This document shows, piece by piece, positions 10,533 to 18,735 of a DNA stretch of 54,977 nucleotides. Made by a program: the position numbers and the translations under genes. The stretch is from Janthinobacterium sp. (GTDB taxonomy: Bacteria > Pseudomonadota > Gammaproteobacteria > Burkholderiales > Burkholderiaceae_D): assembly GCA_025356595.1 (NCBI GenBank), contig JANXSQ010000233.1, positions 1 through 54,977 on the forward strand, read 5' to 3'. Every line of letters begins with the position of its first letter. Position 1 is the first letter of the stretch. Under the pieces are notes generated by a model. It did no database searches. It was given only the letters and a program-made list of their open reading frames with translations, and was not told the DNA's origin.

Positions 10533-12518
10533 ATGCATATCCAACGTTCGCTGCTGGCCAGCGCAGTCCTGTCCGCTCTCTCCACCCTGGCGTTCGCCGA
10601 GCCGGCCGATCCCGCCATGACGCGGGTGCTGGTCACCGCGACGCCTTTCAACAGTTCGGAGGGCGAGCAGATCCTGACGCCGGCGAAGGTGCTCTCCGGC
10701 GACGAGTTGCGCGACAAGGTCGGCAGCTCGCTGGGCGAGACCCTGTCGCAGGAACTGGGCGTGTCCGCTTCGGCCTTCGGCGCCGGCGCCTCGCGTCCCA
10801 TCATCCGCGGCATGGAGGGCGCGCGCGTGAAGATGCTGGAGAACGGCATGGCCGTCTCCGACGTGTCGGGGCTGTCGAACGACCACGCGGTCTCGGCCGA
10901 GGGCGCCGTGGCGCGCCAGATCGAAATCCTGCGCGGCCCGGCCGCCCTGTTGTACGGCTCGGGCGCGATCGGCGGGCTGGTGAATGTGGTCAACGAACGC
11001 ATCCCGACGGCGCTGGAGGCGCACACCACCGGCCAGGTCGAGGCGCGCTACAGCACGGTCGACAGCGGCCGCAATCTGTCGGGCAGCGTCGACGGCGCCG
11101 TCGGCAAGGTCGCCCTGCATGGGGACGGCAATCTGCGCCAGGCCGACGATTATAAGATTCCCGGTTTCCGCGTCCGGGATGACGCCGGCTCGGCCTCGGG
11201 GCGCTTGCCGCATTCGGACACGCGTGAAAAGAACGCCGGCCTGGGCGCCTCCTACATCGACGGCTGGGGCTTCGTCGGCGCCTCGGTGTCCAAGCTCAGC
11301 AATGTGTACGGGATTCCCAGCGCCGAGGGCTCGAAGATCGACCAGCGGCAAACCCGCTACGATATCGACAGCCTGGTCAAGGCGCCGTTCGCCGGCTTCG
11401 AGTCCTTCAAGTTCAAGGCCGGCTACACCGATTACCATCACGCCGAGCTGAACGCGGAGAACAATCCCGAGGTCATTTTCAAGAACAATTCCCTGGAAAC
11501 GCGCTGGGAGCTGACGCACAAGCCGCTCGCCGGTTGGCACGGCACCTTCGGCATGCAGACCGAGAACACGCGCTTTTCCGCCCTCAGCGCCGAGGGCGCG
11601 GCCGACACCGTGCCGGTGACGCGCTCCACCTCGACGGCGGCCTTCCTGGTGGAGGAGGGCGATGTCGGCGCGGTGCGCGTGAACGCCGGCGCGCGCCTGG
11701 AGCGCGTCAAGCGCGAGCCGGTCACGGGCGTGAACCGTTCCTTCGACCTGCAATCGACTTCGCTCGGCGGCATGTGGCCCTTCCTGCCCGGCTACGGCGT
11801 CGGCGCCACGCTGTCGTACGCGCAGCGCGCGCCCGCCACCGAGGAGCTGTATTCCGGCGGCCCGCATGACGCCACCGTGACCTTCGACGTCGGCAACGCC
11901 GACTTCAGGAAGGAAACCTCGCGTAACGTTGAGCTGACGCTGCAAAAGACCGCTGGCCTGCTGCGCTGGAAGGCGAACCTGTTCCAGAGCAAGGTGAGCG
12001 ACTTCATCTACGGCCACGTCACCGGCAATCTGCTCGACGGCGAGGGCAATCCGGGCGGCGAGTTCCGCGAGCGCATTTTCGAGCAGGGCAACGCGACCAT
12101 CTGCGGCGCCGAGGTGGAACTGGGCTACAACCAGTTGGGCCTGGGCTGGTCGGGGCGGGTCTTCGCCGACACCTCGCGCGGCAAGCTGGACGGGGCCGGC
12201 AGCCTGCCGCTGCAGCCGGCCACGCGCCTGGGCGCCAGCGTCGCCTACAAGGAGGGCGCATGGCGCGGCGGCCTGTCGCTGGTGCAGGCGCAGCGCCAGG
12301 ATCGCCTCGCCTCCTTCGAGGACAGCGCCACGCCGGGCTATACGCAGGTCAACGCGAATCTGTCCTACACGCAGAAACTCGGCGCCCAGGATGTCACCTG
12401 GTTCCTGCTGGCGAAGAATATGACGAACGCCGAGATCCGCGTCTCGACTTCGGTGCTGAAGGACATCGCGCCGCTGCCGGGACGCAATGTCGTCTTCGGC
12501 GTGCGCACGAAGTTCTAA
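10533..12518 (+). CDS. TonB-dependent outer-membrane receptor, ZnuD-like
   Basis: Outer-membrane beta-barrel receptor of 661 aa. A signal peptide is followed by a TonB-box-like VLVTATPF. The plug domain then reads LGETLSQELGVSASAFGAGASRPIIRGMEGARVKMLENGM and EILRGPAALLYGSGAIGGLVNVV. The barrel ends ...GRNVVFGVRTKF. This plug sequence style matches ZnuD/zinc receptors. I start at the ATG of MHIQRS because it has GAGG upstream and a signal peptide; the frame is open further upstream without one. It is preceded by the dyad operator and followed by a convergent Fur-family gene, which supports zinc uptake. Another transition metal is possible. Confidence 0.86.
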   Translation: MHIQRSLLASAVLSALSTLAFAEPADPAMTRVLVTATPFNSSEGEQILTPAKVLSGDELRDKVGSSLGETLSQELGVSASAFGAGASRPIIRGMEGARVKMLENGMAVSDVSGLSNDHAVSAEGAVARQIEILRGPAALLYGSGAIGGLVNVVNERIPTALEAHTTGQVEARYSTVDSGRNLSGSVDGAVGKVALHGDGNLRQADDYKIPGFRVRDDAGSASGRLPHSDTREKNAGLGASYIDGWGFVGASVSKLSNVYGIPSAEGSKIDQRQTRYDIDSLVKAPFAGFESFKFKAGYTDYHHAELNAENNPEVIFKNNSLETRWELTHKPLAGWHGTFGMQTENTRFSALSAEGAADTVPVTRSTSTAAFLVEEGDVGAVRVNAGARLERVKREPVTGVNRSFDLQSTSLGGMWPFLPGYGVGATLSYAQRAPATEELYSGGPHDATVTFDVGNADFRKETSRNVELTLQKTAGLLRWKANLFQSKVSDFIYGHVTGNLLDGEGNPGGEFRERIFEQGNATICGAEVELGYNQLGLGWSGRVFADTSRGKLDGAGSLPLQPATRLGASVAYKEGAWRGGLSLVQAQRQDRLASFEDSATPGYTQVNANLSYTQKLGAQDVTWFLLAKNMTNAEIRVSTSVLKDIAPLPGRNVVFGVRTKF

Positions 12519-12530
12519 GCACGCCGCAAT

Positions 12531-12549
12531 GCCGGCCGCGCGGGCCGGC
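12531..12549. terminator. GC hairpin between convergent receptor and regulator
   Basis: GCCGGCC (12531-12537) pairs with GGCCGGC (12543-12549) across a 5-nt loop, between the two convergent stops. There is no clear T-run, so terminator function is uncertain. Confidence 0.4.
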
Positions 12550-12562
12550 GCCAGCAAGAACC

Positions 12563-13012
12563 TTATCGGGCCTTGTTGCAGTTGGGGCAGGTGCCTTTGA
12601 TGAGGACTTCGACTTCCTCGCTCCTGAAGCCTTCCGGCAGCGTCATTTTCTCGGGCAGGCCGATGTCGGTGAAGCAGGTCATCATGGCGCAGCGCGTGCA
12701 CTGGAAGTGCGCGTGCTCGTGCTTGTGCTGGCCGGAACCGGCGCTGAAGCGCCAGGCCTGGTCGGCGCCGGCGATGCGGTGCACCAGTTGGTGGTCGGTG
12801 AGCCATTCGAGCACGCGGTACAGGGTGACGGGATCGAGGGCGGCGTCGGAAAGGCGTTTCTGGATCTCGTGGTGGCTCAGCGATTCCTGTTGTCCGAGCA
12901 AAAGCGCCAGGACGCTGACTCTTGGCTTGGTGACGCGCGCCTTGGTGGCCTGGATGAATGTGCGGGCCTGGTCGACGTAGGACGTCTGCATGGTGTGAAC
13001 TGAATTGAACAT
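12563..13012 (-). CDS. zur: Fur-family metal regulator, probably Zur
   Basis: Metal-sensing repressor of 149 aa. The DNA-binding half reads VTKPRVSVLALLLGQQESLSHHEIQKRL...DPVTLYRVLEWL, and the metal half HKHEHAHFQCTRCAMMTCF. There are two CxxC pairs (QCTRC, GTCPNC), giving the structural zinc site of Fur proteins. The protein is closer to Zur/PerR-like short proteins than to Fur. I use the first ATG (13012); a second start eight codons later is possible, and neither has a strong ribosome site. Its promoter faces the double dyad at 13065-13104, which would give autoregulation. Divergence from the GTPase stub and NiCoT gene, and convergence with a ZnuD-like receptor, support zinc sensing. Confidence 0.8.
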   Translation of the reverse strand: MFNSVHTMQTSYVDQARTFIQATKARVTKPRVSVLALLLGQQESLSHHEIQKRLSDAALDPVTLYRVLEWLTDHQLVHRIAGADQAWRFSAGSGQHKHEHAHFQCTRCAMMTCFTDIGLPEKMTLPEGFRSEEVEVLIKGTCPNCNKAR

Positions 13013-13064
13013 GAAGCTTTCATGTTAGCACGGCGCGAACCCGCCCTCCGGGCTGTGCCGCACA

Positions 13065-13104
13065 AATGCAAGTCAATTGCATTATAATGCAATTCGCTTG
13101 CATT
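13065..13104. promoter_or_regulatory. tandem Zur-like operators forming a 40-bp near-perfect palindrome
   Basis: Two 19-bp sites of the form AATGCAA-N5-TTGCATT (13065-13083 and 13086-13104) lie 2 bp apart, 21 bp centre to centre. Together they form a 40-bp palindrome broken at only two base pairs. The innermost 20 bp are perfectly symmetric around TTATAA, so TATAAT can be read on both strands at the dyad centre. The site lies between the divergent Fur-type gene and the GTPase stub, 52 bp from the first and 54 bp from the second. Confidence 0.72.
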
Positions 13105-13158
13105 TGAAGCGCGTCCATCCGGCCCGCGTCCGGCGCCATCCACCTCAAAGGAGCCTCC

Positions 13159-13317
13159 ATGGCCGATTCCATTCCTGTCACCATCGTTACCGGCTTTCTG
13201 GGCAGCGGCAAGACCACCTTGCTCAAGGGCATACTGGCCGGCAAGCACGGCTACCGCATCGCCGGCCTCGACAACTGCGTCGCCACTGGCGCCGAACTCA
13301 TCGTCGGAGGGCTGTGA
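13159..13317 (+). pseudogene. truncated COG0523/CobW-type GTPase (52 codons)
   Basis: The frame begins MADSIPVTIVTGFLGSGKTT, the exact start of COG0523 metallochaperone GTPases with a complete Walker A, and continues LLKGILAGKHGYRIA as expected. It then leaves the family (GLDNCVATGAELIVGGL) and stops at residue 52, where relatives run to about 320-400 aa. The CxCC metal motif and the other G-motifs are missing. It has a strong AAAGGAG site 5-6 nt upstream and stands right behind the double Zur-like operator. The stop is two bases before the NiCoT start, and GGAGGG inside its last codons serves as that gene's ribosome site. An internal deletion remnant is the simplest reading. A retained leader or coupling peptide is the alternative. 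Confidence 0.78.
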
Positions 13318-13319
13318 CG

Positions 13320-14117
13320 ATGGCGCTCGCGACGAGCATGCCCAGCCTGGCTTTCATTCTAATGCTGGGCATGCGCCACGGCCTCGACCCCGACCACCTG
13401 GCCGCCATCGACGGCCTGACCCTGCGCGCGCTGCCGTCCCGGCCGCGCCTGGCGCCTTGGATGGGCGGCCTGTTCGCGCTCGGCCACGGCATCGTCGTGA
13501 TGCTGATCGTCGCGGCGGCCGCGCTGGCGGCCGAGCGCATCGCGCCGTCGGCGGCGCTGTTTTCGTGGCTGGAATGGCTGCCGCCGGGCCTGCTGACGCT
13601 GCTGGCCGCGATGAACGCGCGTGCCCTGTTGCGCAGCGGCGCCTATCCGCTGGCCAGCGTGCGCGGCCGCCTGCTGCCGGGGCGCTGGCGCGGCGGCGGG
13701 GTGTTTTCCGGCATCGGCATGGGCATGGCCTTCGCGCTCATCTTCGATACCGCCGTGCAGGCCGCCGCCTGGGGCTACGCGGCCACGGCGATGGGCGGCA
13801 TGGCCAATGCGCTGCTGGTCGGCCTGGTCTTCACGCTGGGCATGGGCGTGACGGATTTGCTCGACGGCTGGGTGACGGCGCGGGTCATGCGCAGCGGCCG
13901 GCAGGACTTGATCGCGGCGTTCCGGCGCCGCCTCGGCTGGCCCATCGTCGCCATGTGCGTGGCCATCGCCGCGTATCTGGTGGCGAGCAAGGTGCAACCG
14001 GCGCTGGCCATGCCGGAGCACTGGTTCGCGGCGCTGGGCGCGGCGATGCTGGCCGCCATGCTTGGCTTGTACGGCTACACCCTGTACGGCGTGCGCCGGC
14101 GCGGCGGCGCCGTCTGA
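13320..14117 (+). CDS. NiCoT-family (HoxN/NixA) metal permease
   Basis: Inner-membrane transporter of 265 aa. It has the NiCoT signature HX4DH in the first helix (MRHGLDPDHLAAIDG), then GLFALGHGIVVM and FALIFDTAVQAAAWG, which correspond to the second and third family motifs in degenerate form. About seven or eight hydrophobic segments are visible. The ATG at 13320 is coupled to the upstream GTPase stub (2-nt gap), and the ribosome site lies inside that stub. Classical members carry nickel or cobalt. Placement under Zur-like operators suggests instead zinc, or cobalt used when zinc is short. The frame is open upstream but that part overlaps the stub. Confidence 0.82.
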   Translation: MALATSMPSLAFILMLGMRHGLDPDHLAAIDGLTLRALPSRPRLAPWMGGLFALGHGIVVMLIVAAAALAAERIAPSAALFSWLEWLPPGLLTLLAAMNARALLRSGAYPLASVRGRLLPGRWRGGGVFSGIGMGMAFALIFDTAVQAAAWGYAATAMGGMANALLVGLVFTLGMGVTDLLDGWVTARVMRSGRQDLIAAFRRRLGWPIVAMCVAIAAYLVASKVQPALAMPEHWFAALGAAMLAAMLGLYGYTLYGVRRRGGAV

Positions 14118-14130
14118 GCGACGCCGTGCT

Positions 14131-15057
14131 TCACAGCAACTTGATACCGGAGCCGGGGCCGCCGAAGGTGAGTTGCATGAAGATCTTGAAGGCGTCGGCG
14201 GCGCTGGACAGTTGCCGTTCCAGCGGCCAGGCCAGGCCGACCTCGATCGCCGACAAGCCGTCGAGCAGGGGGCGCGATTCGATGCGCAGGCCTTCCAGGG
14301 AGAAGGGCCGGTACGACACGTCGGAGAGGATGGTCACGGCCATGCCTTGGGCGACCAGGCTGTGGATGGATTCGATGGAGCTGGTGCGGTAGCGGATGTT
14401 CGGTTCCAGTCCGGCTTTTTGCCAGAACAGCATGGTGTTCTTGGGCGTGTCGTCCATGTTGTACAGGGCGTAGGGCAGGGCGGCGATGTCGGCCAGGGCG
14501 ATGCTGCGCTTTTCCAGCAAGGGATGCGACGCCGGCAACCACAACTGGCGGCGCGAGCGGGCCAGCGGCGCCATCAGGAATTTATCCGCTTCGGCCAGAT
14601 TGGCCAGCCAGAGTATGCCGACGTCGACGCTGCCGCTCAATAAGGCGCGCTCCAGTTCCTCGCGCGGAAACTCGACCAGTTCCAACTCGATTTGCGGATA
14701 CGCCCTGGTGAAGCGGGCGATGGCCGGAATCACGTAAAAACTCATCACCGAAGGCGTCGCGCCGACGCGGATTCTGCCCGTCATGTCTTGATGCATGAGG
14801 CCGGGATCGTGCATGGCCGAATTGACCGCCGCCAGGATGTTGTAGGCGTGGTGCAGGAATTTCTGCCCGTCGACGCTGAGCGACACGCCGAAAGCGTGAT
14901 GGCGGATAAACAACTGCAACCCCAAGGCCAGCTCCAGTTCCTTGATGGCGGAGGTGATCGTCGTCTGCGTGACGTGCACTTTCGAGGCGGCGGCGGAGAA
15001 CTGCCCGGTCTCGGCGGCGGCAAGGAAATACTGGACTTGCTTGAAGCTTATCTGCAT
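14131..15057 (-). CDS. LysR-family transcriptional regulator
   Basis: A 308-aa LysR regulator. The N-terminal helix-turn-helix reads ISFKQVQYFLAAAETGQFSAAASKVHVTQTTITSAIKELELALG. The effector domain begins near residue 90 (GRIRVGATPSVMSFYVIPAIARFTRAYPQIELELVE), with the usual periplasmic-binding-protein fold. It diverges from the MHS transporter and M20 hydrolase genes across about 180 bp, the standard arrangement for a LysR activator and its targets. The inducer is unknown; an N-acyl amino acid or similar amide is a guess from the hydrolase. Confidence 0.92.
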   Translation of the reverse strand: MQISFKQVQYFLAAAETGQFSAAASKVHVTQTTITSAIKELELALGLQLFIRHHAFGVSLSVDGQKFLHHAYNILAAVNSAMHDPGLMHQDMTGRIRVGATPSVMSFYVIPAIARFTRAYPQIELELVEFPREELERALLSGSVDVGILWLANLAEADKFLMAPLARSRRQLWLPASHPLLEKRSIALADIAALPYALYNMDDTPKNTMLFWQKAGLEPNIRYRTSSIESIHSLVAQGMAVTILSDVSYRPFSLEGLRIESRPLLDGLSAIEVGLAWPLERQLSSAADAFKIFMQLTFGGPGSGIKLL

Positions 15058-15239
15058 GAATTTGATTGATGCAGTATCTGAGTATTATTCATTCTGTTTT
15101 TCATTTCCATTCGATTAGCATACATTGCCGGCCGCAGCTGCCCGTCAAGGCGGAGTATGGGCGCGGGCAAGGCGTACTGTATCAAAAAAATCCCGGCAAA
15201 TTAATCCACGACCGGGATACAACCAACAGGAGACAATCA

Positions 15240-16532
15240 ATGAGTCGCAACAGTCATCAATTGGCCGAATAGCCGATCGCTTACCAGCAGCACCCGCAGA
15301 CATGGCGCGCCGTCATTTCTTCCTCGATAGGCAATGCGCTGGAATGGTTCGACGTGCTGATTTACAGCGCCTTCGCGGTCACCATCGCGAAACTGTTTTT
15401 CCCGGTGCAGAATCAGACCATATCGCTGATGATCACCTTCGCCACCTTCGGCGTGGCCTTCTTCATGCGGCCGCTGGGCGCCGTCATCATCGGCGCCTAT
15501 TCCGACCGAGTCGGCCGCAAGCCGGCCCTGACGCTGTCCATCATGTTGATGATGCTGGGCACGCTGATGATCGTGCTGATGCCGACCTACGACTCGATAG
15601 GCTTGTGGGCGCCGGCCGGCATCGTGCTCGCGCGCCTGGTGCAGGGTTTCTCCGCCGGCGGCGAATTCGGCAGTTCGACGGCGTTTCTGGTCGAGCACGC
15701 GCCGCACCGGCGCGGCTTCTTTTCCAGTTGGCAGGTGGCCAGCCAGGGCATGAGCATTCTGCTGGCGGCGCTGTTCGGCGCGGTCCTGTCGGCGCAATTG
15801 ACTACCGAGCAACTGGAAGGCTGGGGATGGCGCATTCCCTTCATCTTCGGCCTGCTGATCGGGCCGGCGGGCTTGTATATCCGCCAGAACCTGGAGGAAT
15901 CGCCGGAGTTCGCCGAAGCCGGCGCGTCCGGTTCGCCCTTGCGCGACATTTTCAAATTTCAAAAGGAGCGTCTCCTGATCGCCAGCGGCAGCGTCATCAT
16001 GGCGACGGTGTCGGTGTATCTGGTGGTCTACATGCCGACCTATGCCGTCAAACAACTGGGCATGACATCGACGGCCGCGTTTTCCGCCACCATACTGGCG
16101 GGCGTGATCATGCTGTTCTTCTCGCCGCTGGTGGGCGAGTTGTCCGACCGCTACGGGCGCACGCCCTTCATGCTGGCCAGCAGCGTCTTGTTCGTCCTGC
16201 TCAGCTATCCCTTGTTCGCCTACCTGTCCGAACATCCGAATTTTATGAACCTGCTCATGGTGCAGGGCGTCATCGGCTTGTTGATGACCATGTACTTCGC
16301 CGCCATGCCGGCGCTGCTGGCCGATATTTTCCCGGTCAGGACGCGCGGCACCGGCATGTCGCTCAGCTATAACATCGCGGTGATGATCTTCGGCGGCTTC
16401 GCCGGCATGACCATCACCTGGCTGATCGCCGCCACCGGCAATAAACTGGCGGTCACTTTCTATGTCATCACCGGCGCGCTGTGCAGCGTGATCGCCACCC
16501 TGGCCGCGCGTTACCGCCTCGGCCTGAAATAG
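15240..16532 (+). pseudogene. MHS-family MFS transporter with in-frame amber codon 11
   Basis: A metabolite:H+ symporter-type MFS protein of about 430 codons. The ATG at 15240 has an ideal AGGAGA site, giving MSRNSHQLAE and then TAG at 15270-15272. After the TAG the same frame continues PIAYQQHPQTWRAVISSSIGNALEWFDVLIYSAF, the normal family N-terminus, and runs unbroken to 16532. It includes the loop motif GAYSDRVGRKP and RLVQGFSAGGEFG. The first alternative start is a GTG at 15354, already inside helix 1 and past GNALEWFD, with no good ribosome site. So the gene is either freshly inactivated, read through by a suppressor tRNA, or carries a base error. It probably brings in the substrate of the M20 hydrolase. 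Confidence 0.8.
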
Positions 16533-16639
16533 ACCCCATGCACCCAGGCGGCGCGGCGGCGGGCCGGCGCGCCGCTGTCGCGCCGGCCGCTCGCGGCGGC
16601 GCGCATTTTTAAAGATCCACAATCAGTGAAGGTTTCATC

Positions 16640-17839
16640 ATGAAAATTATCCCCGACATAGCGCAGGCGCAGGCGGAGATCCAGGCGCTACGGCGCGATG
16701 TGCACGCGCATCCCGAACTTTGCTATGAAGAATTCCGCACCTCGGACCTGGTCGCCGAAAAACTGGCCGAATGGCATATTCCGCTCATTCGCGGCCTGGG
16801 CAAGACCGGTGTCGTCGGGATCATCAAGAAGGGCAGCGGCGCGCGGGCCATCGGCTTGCGCGCCGACATGGACGCGCTGCCCATGCAGGAAATGAACGCT
16901 TTCCCCCATGCCTCCCGCCACGCGGGGAAAATGCACGCCTGCGGCCACGACGGCCACACGGCGATCCTGCTGGGCGCGGCGCGCCACCTGGCCCTGCACG
17001 CGCAGTTCGACGGCACCGTGTATGTGATCTTCCAGCCCGCCGAAGAGGGCGGCGGCGGGGCGAAGGCCATGATCGACGACGGCTTGTTCGAGCAGTGCCC
17101 GATGGATGCGATATACGGCCTGCACAACTGGCCCGGTCTGCCGGCCGGAAAATTCGCCGTGACGCCCGGCGCGCTGATGGCCTCCGCCAATGAGTTCGAG
17201 GTCCTCATCCGCGGCAAGGGCGGGCACGCGGCGCAACCGCACAAGAGCGTCGATTCGGTGATGGCGGCGGTGCAATTGGTGCAGAGCTGGCAAACCATCG
17301 TCGCGCGCAACCTGAACCCGAACGACGCGGCGGTGCTGTCGGTGACACAGATTCACGCCGGCACCGCGAACAACGTCATTCCGGACGAAGCGCGCCTGCA
17401 CGGCACCGTGCGCACCTTCTCGGTTGCGGTGCTGGACGTCATCGAGCGGCGCATGCGCGAACTGGCCGAGCATACGGCGGCCGGCTTCGGCGCCGAAGTC
17501 GAGTTCAACTTCTACCGCCGCTATCCGCCCGTGATCAACCACGCCAGGGAAACCGCCTTCGCCGTGCAGGTGATGCGCGAGATGGCCGGCGCGGAACTGG
17601 TGGACGCGAACACCGAGCCGAGCATGGCCGGAGAGGACTTCGCCTTCTTCCTGCAGCATACGCCGGGTTGCTACATATTCCTGGGCAACGGCAGCGGCGA
17701 GCACCGGGACGGCGGCCACGGTCTGGGACCGTGCAATTTGCACAACGGCAGCTATGATTTCAATGACCAGCTGCTGCCCATCGGGGCGAGTTACTGGGTG
17801 CATTTGGTCGTGGCGTTCTTGCCGCCGGCCGCGCAGTAA
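16640..17839 (+). CDS. M20 family amidohydrolase (hippurate hydrolase-like)
   Basis: Cytosolic zinc/manganese amidohydrolase of 399 aa that would cleave an N-acyl amino acid or similar amide. The catalytic half shows HPELCYEE, RADMDALPMQE, the metal motif HACGHDGHTAILLG and FQPAEEGGGGAK. The small dimerisation domain follows from about residue 185 (FEVLIRGKGGHAAQPHKSVDS). The last ligand region is SMAGEDFAFFLQ. This is the M20D/HipO pattern. It lies 107 bp behind the MHS transporter and likely shares its LysR regulator. The exact substrate (hippurate, N-acetyl amino acid, indole conjugate) is not decided by sequence. Confidence 0.9.
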   Translation: MKIIPDIAQAQAEIQALRRDVHAHPELCYEEFRTSDLVAEKLAEWHIPLIRGLGKTGVVGIIKKGSGARAIGLRADMDALPMQEMNAFPHASRHAGKMHACGHDGHTAILLGAARHLALHAQFDGTVYVIFQPAEEGGGGAKAMIDDGLFEQCPMDAIYGLHNWPGLPAGKFAVTPGALMASANEFEVLIRGKGGHAAQPHKSVDSVMAAVQLVQSWQTIVARNLNPNDAAVLSVTQIHAGTANNVIPDEARLHGTVRTFSVAVLDVIERRMRELAEHTAAGFGAEVEFNFYRRYPPVINHARETAFAVQVMREMAGAELVDANTEPSMAGEDFAFFLQHTPGCYIFLGNGSGEHRDGGHGLGPCNLHNGSYDFNDQLLPIGASYWVHLVVAFLPPAAQ

Positions 17840-17840
17840 A

Positions 17841-17880
17841 GGCAGGCGTACGCCGGGTCGCTCAAGCGCGCCCGCCTGCC
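17841..17880. terminator. hairpin after the amidohydrolase
   Basis: GGCAGGCG (17841-17848) pairs with CGCCTGCC (17873-17880) right after the stop. It lacks a T-run. The remaining bases up to the next gene are GC-rich and hold nothing else I recognise. Confidence 0.4.
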
Positions 17881-17938
17881 GAGAGGGGGCTCGGGGGCGG
17901 GTTGACCGCGCGGGCGCGGCCGGTCGCCGCGCCGCGCC

Positions 17939-18469
17939 TTAAAAGATGGCGAAGAAGCCGTCGATGAAGAAGGCCAGCCCGACCAGGGCGACGGGGATCG
18001 AGGTCCACCAGATGCGCTTGGCCTTCATCAGCCCGGCGATCGAGTTCAGCAGGATCGCCACTTGCAGGAAGATGACGGCGATGCCGAAGGGTTTGCCGCG
18101 CTGCTTGGCCGCGTCGCGCTGCGCTTCGAGCGCCAGGGCCTGAACCTGGATGGCTTTCTTTTCCTGGTCATAGCGGGCGATCTTGCCCTGGTATTCGCTG
18201 ATTTTCGCGGCGTAGGCGAGGGCCGCCGGAGCGCCTTCCGGCAAGCTCATCGCCTGTAGGCGGAATTGCTCGACCTGCAATTCGTGCAGATGCTGCTTGG
18301 TGCTCTTGGCTTGGTAGAAGGCCCATTGGTCCGAGGCCTGGGTCTGGCTGATGACGCTCAGCGTCGAATAGCCGCCGCCCTTGAAGGTGGAGAGCGTGGC
18401 GCACACGGCCAGGATCACGGTGGCCAGCGCCATCTGGTTGAGCCAAGGTGCTTTTTGTTCTTCTGCCAT
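17939..18469 (-). CDS. DUF4337 membrane protein
   Basis: A 176-aa protein with an N-terminal transmembrane helix (LNQMALATVILAVCATLSTF) and a central region rich in Gln, Glu, Lys and Ala. This part is predicted helical and coiled-coil-like (KQHLHELQVEQFRLQ, KISEYQGKIARYDQEKKAIQ). Two C-terminal helices follow (GIAVIFLQVAILLNSIAGL, WWTSIPVALVGLAFFIDGFFAIF). This layout is that of DUF4337. I start at MAEEQKAPW rather than at the longer frame because family members begin so. No function is known. It stands alone and diverges from the reductase gene. Confidence 0.8.
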   Translation of the reverse strand: MAEEQKAPWLNQMALATVILAVCATLSTFKGGGYSTLSVISQTQASDQWAFYQAKSTKQHLHELQVEQFRLQAMSLPEGAPAALAYAAKISEYQGKIARYDQEKKAIQVQALALEAQRDAAKQRGKPFGIAVIFLQVAILLNSIAGLMKAKRIWWTSIPVALVGLAFFIDGFFAIF

Positions 18470-18735
18470 AGTCAATTCTCGTTGTTGGTCAATCGGTGTT
18501 CGGGGACAGCCCATGTTGGGGCGGAGCGCATTATATAGGCGCGCGGCCCGGCGCGGAATAGCCGGCCGGGGCGGCGGCGGGCGGCGGCGTCAAGCGGGCT
18601 GGACAAACAGCATCCGCGCCGGGCCGGCGTCCGATTGAGCTGGCGCATGGTTCGTCCATCGCCTTCCCCTATATTGGATGCTGCGGCGGCGCTTCGGGCG
18701 CCGCGACACGCAATACGCATTCAAGGAGAACCGCC

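Noticed and set aside
10527-12806. 759-codon leftward frame over the TonB receptor
   Set aside because: Antisense shadow caused by high GC; low-complexity composition and no motifs, while the forward frame is a complete receptor.
16533-16639. GC-rich repeats between the MHS transporter and the amidohydrolase
   Set aside because: Short GGCGCG/CGCGCC tracts typical of this genome. No stable, T-tailed hairpin that would separate the two genes.
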